NCBI GenBank assembly: GCA_036365145.1
Contig: JAEOAD010002566.1
Coordinates: 4,805,501-4,869,500 of the forward strand
From: Orientallactaga sibirica
Taxonomy: Eukaryota; Chordata; Mammalia; Rodentia; Dipodidae
DNA: 64,000 nt
Direction: 5' to 3'
The notes beneath the pieces are model-generated. The model was given only the letters and a program-made list of their open reading frames with translations. It made no database searches and was not told the origin of the DNA. How positions within the stretch are numbered: the first letter of the stretch is position 1; each line of letters begins with the position of its first letter. Positions 32,971 through 43,266 of this stretch are shown one piece after another. A program made the translations under genes and the position numbers.

Positions 32971-34090
32971 CATCTTGATCTCTGAGTCACTGTACCCCCA
33001 CCCCCACCCCGGTCCTCCTCTCCTTTTCTCTCTTTTTTTTTTTTTCTCTCTCTCTCTCTGGCTCCCAGCCTGTCCTTGCTCAAGGTCTGCCTCCCACACT
33101 CTTTCTGGCCCTCTCTCTCTTTCCCCAGTTCGTAGGTTCCGCCTCTACCTGCCACCACGCAGGTTGGTCCCTCTATTTCTGTCCCAGTCCCTCCCAGCAG
33201 GCTGCGTGTCACCTCCCCACCCCCTGCCGTGCTGGCTCCCCCAGCCAGTCAGCAGTCCCACCAAGCCTGGCTGTCCTGGAGCAGACCAGGGGAATTCCTC
33301 CTGGTTCCTGGAAAAAACAACTGGGGCCTACAGAAAGGCCCTCAGTCTCCCCAGGCCCCCACCCCCTCCCTGGGGCCTGGGGGGTCTCTCCCGGACTCCT
33401 AGTCGCAGGCCCCAAGGCAGGAAGCCCTGCGGTTTCTGGCTTCTCCCTGGCGGCCTCCGGATCTGGCCCCCGCCCCCCCAGGCCAACAGCCCAAATATTA
33501 TTCCGCAGGAGGAGTCGGTGGCAGCCCAGAGGAGGCCCAGCTTGAAAGAAGCTTTCAGGGCCGCCAGGCCTGGGGCTTCCTGTCCCCAGGCTCAGGCCTC
33601 AGACGGGTCCATTGGGGACCTCAGGTGGCCAGGGAGGTGGGGGTGTTCTTGTAGGATCTTTTAGAGGAGGGTGGGACCCTCCCACCGGGTGTCTGGTGGC
33701 CACCATCAGCTCCTTTGGTCAGGGGGAGGCGTGGGCAGGTGTGCCCCCCACACCTACACACACACCCCAGGGACAGCCGGCTAGTGTCCAGCGTGGAAAA
33801 GTACCACGGTCAGACGTGGGACGCGTGGACAGACATGAGGACGCCAGGGATGGATCAGGGATGGAGGGGGAGCTATGGGGACACAGGGAGGTCTGGGCTG
33901 TGGGCCTGAGGTGACATAGTCCAAGGAAAGAGACTGTGGGTGGGAAAGCAGAGTCTGAGGGTGGGGTCCCAGCTGTGGGCACAGGGCTGCGTGCACCGGA
34001 AGACATCAGGACGGCATGATGGTGATGATAATGATGATGAGCGAAGTGGTAGGAAGACAGCTACTTTGGGGGCAGCCTGGGTTACATAGT
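32971..34090. other. Single-copy intergenic island with kappaB-like and STAT-like motifs
   Basis: About 1.1 kb free of SINEs, GC-rich. Contains GGGGAATTCC at 33289-33298, matching the NF-kappaB consensus, and TTCCTGGAA at 33305-33313, matching the STAT palindrome, 6 bp apart, plus an AT-rich patch ccaaatattatt at about 33490. No coding region recognised. Enhancer function is only a possibility. Confidence 0.4.
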
Positions 34091-34104
34091 GAGACTGTGT
34101 ATTA

Positions 34105-35430
34105 ATAAAAAAGGAGAGGGCTGGAGAGATGGCTTAGCAGTTAAGGCATTTGCCTACAAAGCCAAAGGATCCTGGTTCGATTCTCCAGGACCAACGTAAG
34201 CCAGATGCACATGCATCTGGAGTTCCTTTGCAAGGGCTGGAGGCCCCGGTGCATCCATTGTCTGTCTCTCTCTCTCTCTATCTCTGTCTGCCTCTTTCCC
34301 TCTCTCAAATAAGTAAAATAAATTTAAAAAAAAAAAAAGAGAGATTTAGTAATCCCTTTTCTTCCAGCACACTTCATTTCTTTTTTTTTTTTTTTTTTTT
34401 TTTTTTGGTTTTGCAAGTAGGGTCTCACTCTGGTCCAGGCTGACCTTTCTTCTCAGCACCTCTGCCTCCCGAGTGCTCATTTCTCTTTATTATTGTAAAA
34501 CTGAGACACCGGGCTGAGAAGATGGCTCAGTGGTTAAATGAGTTTGCATGCAAAGCCTCCCAGCCCAGGGTTTGATTCTCCAGTGCCCAAGTAAAGCCAG
34601 ATACACAGACCAATGCATGCATCTGGAGTTCATTTGCAACAGCAAGAGGCCCTGGCTTGCCCTTACTCCCATTCTCTCTCTTTCTCATGCTCTTTCTTAG
34701 CAACTGAAAATTTAAAAATAAAAACGTTAGGGCTGGAGAGATGTCTTAGCGATTAAGGTGCATGCCTGCAAAGCCTAAGGACCCAGGTTCAATTCTCCAG
34801 GTTCCATGTAAGCCAAATGCACGTGGAGGTCCATGTGTCTAGAGTTCATTAGCATTCTCTATCACTGTCTATCTCTCTCTCCCTCTCTCTGTCTCTAATA
34901 AACAAACAAATAAATAGATAAATAAATAAATAAATAAATAAAATATTAAAAAAAAAAAAAACCTTTAGCCGGGCATGCCTTTAATCCCAGCACTCGGGAG
35001 GCAGAGGTAGAAGGATTGCCATGTATTCGAGGCCACCATGACACTACATAGTTAATTCTAGGTCAGCCTGGGCCAGAGTGAGACCCTACCTCAAAAAAAC
35101 AAAATAAATAAATAAATAAAAATAAAATAAAAACTTTAAAAAGTAAAAATTGCTGGGCGTGGTGGCACACACCTTTAATTCCAGCACTTGGAAGGCAGAG
35201 GTAAGAGAATCACCATGAGTTCAAGGCCAGTCCTAGACTACAGAGTGAATTCCAGGTCAGCCTGGGCTGGAGCAAGACCCTACCTCAAAATAAATAAATA
35301 AATAAAAATAAAGAAAAATAAAGAAAAAGAAATGAAAATGAAAAATTAAAAAACAGGTAAATAAAAATAAAGCAGACAAAGAGGTGAAGTGGTTTGCTTA
35401 AAGTTACACAGCCAGGGAGTGGGGGGCGGG
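34105..35430. repeat. Intergenic SINE cluster and a MIR fragment
   Basis: B2-like (+): 34110-34330, 34510-34720, 34730-34960. B1-like (-), truncated: 34375-34480. B1-like (+): 34965-35125, 35150-35310. About 35370-35430 resembles a MIR core (gaggtgaagtggtttgctta, then cacagccaggg). Confidence 0.75.
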
Positions 35431-36240
35431 AGTGAGTGAGTGGTTTCTAGGGCAATGTGCCCCAAGACTCAGTGTCCTTCACCTGCACGTGTTCTGACCC
35501 CCCGCACTTCCTGCCACACTAGCCACGGAAGGGAAGCCACACCCACAGAAGACAGCAGTGTGTGCGTACGCACGGGTCCGGGTTTGTCACAGGGCTTCAC
35601 GCACACCTCTTGTATTGTGGGCGTCAATGTTATTTCATGAATAGTGTCTTCTTCAGGCATACAAGTTGTGTGTTTATGTCTCTGTGTGTCACTGTGTACA
35701 AGTGTTCTGTGTTCTGTCCTTGTTGGCTGTCGCTTATTTTGTCACCACATCTATATGTCACATTTGCCTGCTGCTTTTTTTTTTAATTTTTCTGTGCGTG
35801 TTCCTACTGTGTGTCTAACCACTGTGTTACAATGTGTCTCTGTCCCTGAGACCCATCGCTCACAGTCTGCCTATATCTGTCCCTGTGTGTCACTGTGTCC
35901 GTCCACAAATGTGTCACCATCTACCCAGGTGTCACCCTGTGTGTTACTCACCAGCTAGGCCACAGGTGGGAGTGTCGGGCCCACTGGTGCCAGGACTGTG
36001 GCTCAGCCCATCCCACCCTGGCTGCCATGGGCCAGGCAGGACGCCTGTTTGCCATGTCTGCCCCAGGTAAACACCAGAATCCAGAGGCCCTGGGCACCTC
36101 CCTCACCTCTGCTCCCTGCCCCTTGGCCTGCTCCAGACCTAGCTGGACCACAGCCCACAGACGTGCCCCTGGCTGCCCCACACCCATGCCCCAACGTTTA
36201 CCTCTGCCTGGTGTCTACCCATTTCGCTCTCTGGAGTCTC
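35431..36240. other. Single-copy intergenic sequence
   Basis: About 800 bp without SINEs. The stretch 35660-35960 has a loose repetition of 'tgtgtcactgtgt'-like words. Overlapping open frames here look like chance and match no family I recognise. Confidence 0.4.
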
Positions 36241-36460
36241 ATGTCGCCTAGGCTGGCCTTGAACTCACTATGTTAAGATGACCTTGAATTCCTAATCCTC
36301 CTGCCTTCACCTCCTGAGTGCTGGGATAACAGGCATGTGTCACCATGCCTGAATCTGTGATGTAACATCTAAGGTTTTTTTTTTTCTGTCACTACTTTAT
36401 CTGTTGCTCTCCTTTCCCCTACCAAGACCCTATTTTCATTTTGTCATTCACCTCTTTTTC

Positions 36461-36491
<31 letters not shown>

Positions 36492-36915
36492 TTTGTGGTT
36501 TTTCAAGGTAGGGTCTCTCTCTGGCCCAGGCTGACCTGGAATTCATTATTTAGTCTTTGCAACTCACAGCGATCCTCCTACCTCTGCCTCCCCAGTGCTG
36601 GGATTAAAGGCGTGAGCCACCATACCCGACTCCTCTTTTTATTTTTTTCCCTTTTTTGTTTGTTCAAGGTAGGATCTCGCTGTAGCCCAAGCTGACCTGG
36701 AAATGTAGTCTCACGGCAAGCCTCCTACCTCGGCCTCCCCAGTGCTGGGATTAAAGGCGTGCACCACCACGCCCGGCTCTACTTTTTTTTTTTTTTTTTT
36801 TCAAGGTAGGGTCTCACTGTAGCCCAGACTGACCTGGAACTCTGTATTCTCAGGCTGGTCTCGAACTCACACAGATCCTCCTACCTTTGCCTCCTGAGAG
36901 CTGGGATAAAAGGGG
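36241..36915 (-). repeat. Four adjacent B1-like SINEs
   Basis: Minus-strand B1-like copies at about 36240-36350 (old), 36465-36635, 36640-36780 and 36785-36915, each preceded on the plus strand by a T-rich run. Confidence 0.8.
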
Positions 36916-37640
36916 AGCGCCTTTGGCCTTTTTGTGTCCTGTTTTCGTGGCAAAGTTCTATTTTTCCTATGTGTCTGCACCTTCCAACGCTGCTGAGTCC
37001 TTGTAGCCCATGTCTTTGCCACTATCTCTGTATCAGAGCCCCCCGCCCCCCAAAAGGGGCCGACTCTGCTGTGCCTTGTCTTTTCCGTGTCAGGGCAGCC
37101 CCCAGCCTCCGCCCCAGCCCACTGGTATATATATAAATACGAAGGTATACGTACATCTTTATTTATATCTGTACAGGGCAGGAGGGGCAGACACTGGGGC
37201 CTTTGTGTAGCCACTGCCCGCTGCCTGCCTGCTCACCACTCCTCCCTCACCCCTGCCACCCGCCTGCCTCCACTCCCCCCCCACACACAAAGGTTCCTGT
37301 GGGGCCTGCCAGCTTCCTCTGCCCGAGGTGTGAGTGGGCACGCCACGGTGAAGCAGGCGCTGGGGCGGGGGGCATTTTTTTCCCCCCAGCTCTTGGGAGG
37401 TTTTCCAGGTGAGGAAGCTTCTGGAAGGAGTGGTACTTCTCCACCAGGCTGCTGTCTACCTGGTTGCATCTGCTGTCCCTTGGTGTTCTCGGATCTTTTG
37501 CTGGTTTCTTTCTGGGGCGGGAGGTGGGGGCTTCATCTGTTACACCATGTGATAGTTATTCCAGCCCCTTGACAAGAGCTCCAGCAGGTTCCTACCTCAG
37601 GAGCCTCTCCCGCGCTTTCCTCTGCTTTCTCCCTCATCTC
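36916..37640. other. Single-copy intergenic island with an AT-rich core
   Basis: GC-rich unique DNA surrounding a short AT-rich core at about 37123-37175 (tatatatataaatac, then tctttatttatatctgtaca). On the minus strand the core contains AATAAA (37158-37163). No gene recognised; it might be an old 3' UTR remnant. Confidence 0.35.
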
Positions 37641-39360
37641 ATTCAGTTCTTTTCTTTTTTTTTTTTAATTATTATTATTTTGTTTATTTGTTTTGAGGTA
37701 GAGTTTCACTCTAGCCCAGGCTGACCTGGAATTTACTATGTAGTCTCAGGCTGGCCTCAAACTCACAGTGATCCTCCTACCTATGCCTCCCAAGTGCTGA
37801 GATTAAAGGCATGTGCCACCACACCCCACTAATTATTATTATTTTTTTTGAGGCAGGATCTTGCTGACCTGAAATTCACTCTGTAGTCCTAGACTGGCCT
37901 CAAACTCACAGCAATCTTCCTACCTCTGCCTCCTGAGTGCTGGGATTACAGGTGTGTGCCACCACGCTCAGCCTGGCTGTTACGGTTTTTTAAAAACATT
38001 TTGCTGGGCATGGTGGCGCACACCTTTAATCCCAGCACTCGGGAGGCAGAGGTAGGAGGATTGCCCTGAGTTTGAGGCCACCCTGAGACTACATAGCGAA
38101 TTCCAGGTCAGCCTGAGCTAGAGTAAGACCCTATTTCAAAAAGCGCCCCCAAAATTATTTATTTGCAAGGGTGGGGAGAGAATGAATGAATGAATGAATA
38201 TAGGCGTGCCAGTGCCTCCACCCACTGCAAATGACACATGCACCACCTGTGCATCTGCTTTTTCCTGGGCACTAGAGAACAGAACTGGGTCCTTCGGCTT
38301 TGCCATCGAGACAGAGGAAGAAAGAATGGGCACACACACCAGGGCCTCCAGCCACTGCAAACAATTTCCAGATGCCTGTGCCACCTTGGGCATCTGGCTT
38401 ACTTGAGTACTGGGGAATTAAGCCTGGGTCCTTAGGCGTCTGCAGGCAAGCACCTTAGTGGTTAAGCCATCTCTCCAGCCTCGTTACAGATTTAAAGATC
38501 CGTGTTCCATTTGAACACCAGCTCCTGAGTGTAAGGGCTATATTCTGCCCCAGGACTTGTCACACAGGCTGGGAAATTTCTGTTGAGGGAAAGGAGCCCA
38601 TTAATCAATTTCTCTCTTAAATTAGCCCTGTGCTGGGTGATGCTGGGACACAGTGGTGAGCAAGACAGCTCTGGACCTTCTGTGAGGGAGCTATGGCACA
38701 CAGCTATGGTCCAGAATAGACAGAGCAGTATAAAGGAGTACAAGGAACTATGGGAGCTGAGGAACAGTCTTGTCTGCAGCCCAGGAGTCAAGAAGGGCTC
38801 CCTGGAGGAGGTGATGGCTGAGTGTAGACCACTGGAGACCAACTAGCTGGAATCCAGCCTTGCCCTTCTCTGCAGAGTGCCTGCTCTCACCCTCTGGGAA
38901 CATCCCAGTTCAGGTCTTTTATTTATTATTTGTTTATTGTTTTTTTGAGTTAGGGTCTTACTCTATCTCAGGCTGACCTGGAAAATTCACTATGTAGTCT
39001 CAGGCTGGCCTTGAACTCATGGCGATCCTCCTACATCTGCCTCCCGAGTGCACCACCATGCCCGGCTATCCAGGAGGTCTTCAGTCTCCCTTCTCCCCAT
39101 CAACTTGTGCTGGCCCTCCTGCTTTAGCCTTCAGAATGCTGGGATTACAGGTCAGCACACCTGGCTCCTTTCTGCTGCCTGTCCCTCTATCCTCCAGGTT
39201 TCTGTTGTGGCACCTCTGTATATCTTTCTCAATCTCTGGACATTTTTCCATTGAACACACTTCTTTGAACATTGATCTCCAGCAGTTTCTGCCTCCATCT
39301 TCCTCAAGTAAACGCTTTATTGTAGGCATGACTTACCCGTCTCTTTTGGCAAATAGGTCT
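37641..39360. repeat. Intergenic SINE cluster with a single-copy gap
   Basis: B1-like (-): 37645-37830, 37835-37975, 38925-39070, old copy about 39065-39165. B1-like (+): 38000-38150. B2-like (-): 38155-38300, 38310-38480. 38480-38920 and 39170-39350 are single-copy with no recognised gene. Confidence 0.7.
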
Positions 39361-41262
39361 CTAACACTGACCCACGCCCCCAACCCCCTCACTGTGGATT
39401 CTAGACAAGTACTGTACTGCTGAGCCACGCCCCCAACCCCCTCACTGAATTCTAGACAAGTGCTCTACCGCTGAGCCACGCCCCCAGCCCCTCACTGTGG
39501 AATCTAGACAAGGGCTCTACCACTGAGCCACGCCCCCAGCCCCTCACTGTGGATTCTAGACAAGGGCTCTACCGCTGAGCCACGCCCCCAGCCCCTCACT
39601 GTGGATTCTAGACAAGGGCTCTACCGCTGAGCCACGCCCCAGCCCCCATGGCCAGGGCTCTACCGCTGAGCCAGCCCCAGCCCCCTGTGGATTCTAGACA
39701 AGGGCTCTACTCTGAGCCACGCCCCAGCCCCTCACTGTGGATTCTAGACAAGGGCTCGCCGCTGAGCCACGCCCCAGCCCCTCACTGTGGATTCTAGACA
39801 AGGGCTCTACTGCTGAGCCACGCCCCCAGCCCTCACTGTGGATTCTAGACAAGGGCTCTACCGCTGAGCCACGCCCCCAGCCCCTCACTGTGGATTCTAG
39901 ACAAGGGCTCTACCGCTGAGCCACGCCCCAGCCCCTCACTGTGGATTCTAGACAAGGGCTCTACCGCTGAGCCACGCCCCAGCCCCTCACTGTGGATTCT
40001 AGACAAGGGCTCTACCGCTGAGCCACGCCCCAGCCCCTCACTGTGGATTCTAGACAAGGGCTCTACCACTGAGCCACGCCCCAGCCCCCTCACTGTGGAT
40101 TCTAGACAAGGGCTCTACCACTGAGCCACGCCCCAGCCCCTCACTGTGGATTCTAGACAAGGGCTCTGAGCCACGCCCCAGCCCCTCACTGTGGAGACAA
40201 GGGCTCTACCCTGAGCCACGCCCCAGCCCCTCACTGTGGATTCTAGACAAGGGCTCTACCGCTGAGCCACGCCCCAGCCCCTCACTGTGGATTCTAGACA
40301 AGGGGCTCTACCAAGGGCTGAGCCACGCCCCAGCCCCTCACTGTGGATTCTAGACAAGGGGCTCTACTGCTGAGCCACGCCCCAGCCCCTCACTGTGGAT
40401 TCTAGACAAGGGCTCTACCGCTGAGCCACCCCCAGCCCTCACTGTGGATTCTAGACAAGGGCTCTACAGCTGAGCCACGCCCCCAGCCCCTCACTGTGGA
40501 TTCTAGACAAGGGCCCTACCGCTGAGCCACGCCCCAGCCCCTCACTGTGGATTCTAGACAAGGGCTCACCGCTGAGCCACGCCCCAGCCCCTCACTGTGG
40601 ATTCTAGACAAGGGACCAGCTGAGGCCCCAGCCCCTCACTGTGGAGACAAGGGGCTCTACCCCCCAGCAGCCCCTCACTGTGGATTCTAGACAAGGGCTC
40701 TACCGCTGAGCCACGCCCCCAGCCCCTTACTGTGGATTCTAGAAAAGGGCTCTACCGCTGAGCCACGCCCCCAGCCCCTCACTGTGGATTCTAGATAAGG
40801 GCTCTACAGCTGACCATGCGCCCAGTCCCTCACTGTGGATTCTGGACAAGTGGTCTACCCCTGAGCCACGCCACCGGCCCCTCACTGTGGATTCTAGACA
40901 AGGGCTCTACTGCTGACCCACGCCCCCAGCCCCTTACTGTGGATTCTAGAAAAGGGCTCTACCGCTGAGCCACGCCCCCAGCCCCTCACTGTGGATTCTA
41001 GATAAGGGCTCTACAGCTGACCATGCGCCCAGTCCTCACTGTGGATTCTGGACAAGTGGCTCTCACTGTGGATTCTAGACAAGGGCTCTACCGCTGAGCC
41101 ACGCCCCCAGCCCCTCACTGTGGATTCTGGACAAGGGCTCTACCTCTGAGCCACGCCCCCAGCCCCTCACTGTGGATTCTAGACAAGTGTTCTACCGCTG
41201 AGCCACGCCCCAAGCACCTCACTGGTGGTTTGTAGGTGGGAGATCTACCACCTAACTATACA
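39360..41262 (-). repeat. ID-SINE-derived satellite array, inverted relative to the FOXA3 intron array (about 35 copies)
   Basis: The same roughly 51-bp unit on the minus strand: plus-strand words 'cccctcactgtggattctag', 'acaagggctctaccgctgag', 'ccacgccccag'. Units are most regular at 39880-40140 and 40830-41200. A block at about 40710-40830 (with aaaagggctct, tagataagggctct and gaccatgcgcccagtc) is repeated at about 40920-41045, showing higher-order duplication of several units. The 5'-most unit (41215-41262) is a divergent ID-like start. The array sits in the FOXA3-IRF2BP1 intergenic region. Confidence 0.9.
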
Positions 41263-42420
41263 CCAAGCCCTTGGGTCTGATCACTTTCATCTCTCCTTCC
41301 TCAACTCATCTTTTCCCTCTTTCACTGGCTCTCAGTCTCTTCCCCTACTCACTGGTCCTCAAATCAATCCAGAATCCCTCCATCCTGACCCCACCCATGC
41401 ACTTGGTGGAGGGGGGACTGACCCAGTCCCCCACACCCACACAAGTCAGGCTGTCTGCTCCGTTAATAGTTAACCTAACCTCTATCTAGAATACACAGCA
41501 GCCAGGCTGGGGGTGACTCCCCCTTCCCCCCCCCCACCCACGTAGCAGCTGCTCTTAAAGAACCAGGTGTCCTCCAGAGCTCCTGAACCTTCCCTAGGGC
41601 GTAGGGGACAGGTGTGGGGAAGCCTTTGGCCCTGAGATTTAGGAAGAGGGAGATACATCCTCATTGCTTGGGTCCACAGCCCTGGATCATGGAGACTCCA
41701 TACTTCCCTGGGAGGGGAGCTCCAGCCAGCATCGCCCATGCTGAGGCTTATCACCTCATGTATTTAATCAGGGGTAGCTTTCCCAGCCCTACCCAGAGCT
41801 CAGGCTGGCACTGCCAGGGGTGACAAAGCACCGGAATGCTCACGGTTGGGCTGGGGAATCGAAGCCCTCTCACTCTACGAACTCAGGATCCTGCAGATGG
41901 CAGGAAGCTCATGGTCCTTGGCTAAGTGTTATGCAGGTGTGGGCGGGACACTTGGGTAGCCCACCTGAGGGTGTGCTAAGTTTCTCCAGACTCAAATAAG
42001 GAAACACCTGAGGATCTGGAGATGGGGGGGGGAGACAGCACCCTTAGATCCTACAGCTGAGCACAGTGCCAGAGTAGGGTGCAACCCTGCCCCGCCTCTG
42101 TCCATCCATCCAGTGTCCCTTTTGGCTCAGCATTCCAACTTTTCCCGGAATCTACACGTCAGGGTCGCAGGGAGGTCGCCTGGGGGGCGGTGGTGAGGCG
42201 GCTGGGTTCCTGGGGCCGCCCCCTCCCTTTAACCCCCGTTATGCCAGCAGCCTGCTCACGCCCCGCCCCCTTGACGCCAGCGAGCAGGAAGTCCGGGTTA
42301 ATGATCAGTCGCCCTGGACAGGTGCGGGACAAGGCCGCGCACACATCAGAGGAGGCCGCGGCGGGGCGGGGGTGCCTTTTGCTCAGCCCGTCAGTGCTCT
42401 AGGGTGGCCACCGCTGTCCT
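41263..42420. promoter_or_regulatory. Single-copy island with HNF1-like and GATA-like sites, candidate endoderm enhancer
   Basis: A SINE-free block of about 1.1 kb that is GC-rich at its right end. GTTAATAGTTAAC at 41462-41474 matches the palindromic HNF1 consensus with one mismatch. CTTATCA at 41747-41753 is a GATA site (minus strand). GGTTAATGATCAGT at 42296-42309 is a weaker HNF1-like site. From memory, mouse Foxa3 has a 3' liver enhancer that depends on HNF1, so FOXA3 is the likely target. This is motif reading only. Confidence 0.45.
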
Positions 42421-42889
42421 GAGGAGCAGGCGCCCAGCTCAGGTCTCCCAGGTGTGCCTCTCTTGGACACCATCTGAAGGAAGCAGAAGCCACCTCGCTG
42501 CCACGTATGTCCCATTTAACCTCTTTCCTCGGGCAGTCCCCCTAGTGATCTAGGCTCAGTCTTCCAAATGGTCAGTCCCTCTAGAAAGCCCTGGTCTTTC
42601 CGTCCTCTGGTGGCTCTTTATAGATGACACAGGGCCCGGGAGAGCCACAGCGCATAACCTGTTCCACGGCCTGTCTGTGGTCCTCATGCAACAGCCGCTA
42701 GCGTTCTGCAAAACCCGCCGCTGGCGACAAACTTTTAACAAGACCACAGCTGTCCACCTGGGCGGAGGGCGCCACCTAGAGGTCCCAACGCAAACGTCCT
42801 CTCCATTGCACGACCAGTCTAGTCCAAGAGGGGGCGCAGCATCTCGCAAAACTAAGGGACCAAGAAGGGGAAAAAAACCCATCTTTCGG
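42421..42889. other. Single-copy sequence between the candidate enhancer and the IRF2BP1 3' end
   Basis: About 470 bp of unique DNA with no recognised element. It would include the downstream flank of the IRF2BP1 polyadenylation site. Confidence 0.4.
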
Positions 42890-42895
42890 TTTATT
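42890..42895 (-). terminator. IRF2BP1: IRF2BP1 polyadenylation signal (AATAAA on minus strand)
   Basis: TTTATT on the plus strand, i.e. AATAAA on the gene strand, about 370 nt after the stop codon in single-copy DNA. Predicts a short 3' UTR ending near 42870. Confidence 0.65.
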
Positions 42896-43266
42896 GAAGG
42901 AGGAAGAGGGGGCAATAAAATGCTTTTGCTTTGTTTATAAAGAGCGAGTTTTCAGAACAGCCCTTCTCAAGGGCCTGTGGGGCACCTCCCTCCCCCAACT
43001 ACCAGCAACAGGAAAGCCAAGCCAAGGAGAAGGGAAATTGGAGAGGCCTAGGAACCCCAAAACACCCACCTCTGACAGGAGCCACAAACTTTCTCCCTCC
43101 CCAACACCCACAAAGCTTCTACCTCAGGGGACCCATCTGGGCAGAGAAAGGGGGTATATACACAGATCTGGGACACTACCAGGTTGGGTGGGATAGGGAA
43201 TAATTTATCCGCAGCTGCGGTGGGCGGCAAGGGACAAGGGGGAAGTAGCCTGGTGGCAGTGGTAGC

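Noticed and set aside
36441..36915. Possible tandem exon array
   Set aside because: The similarity between neighbouring blocks is due to consecutive minus-strand B1-like SINEs.
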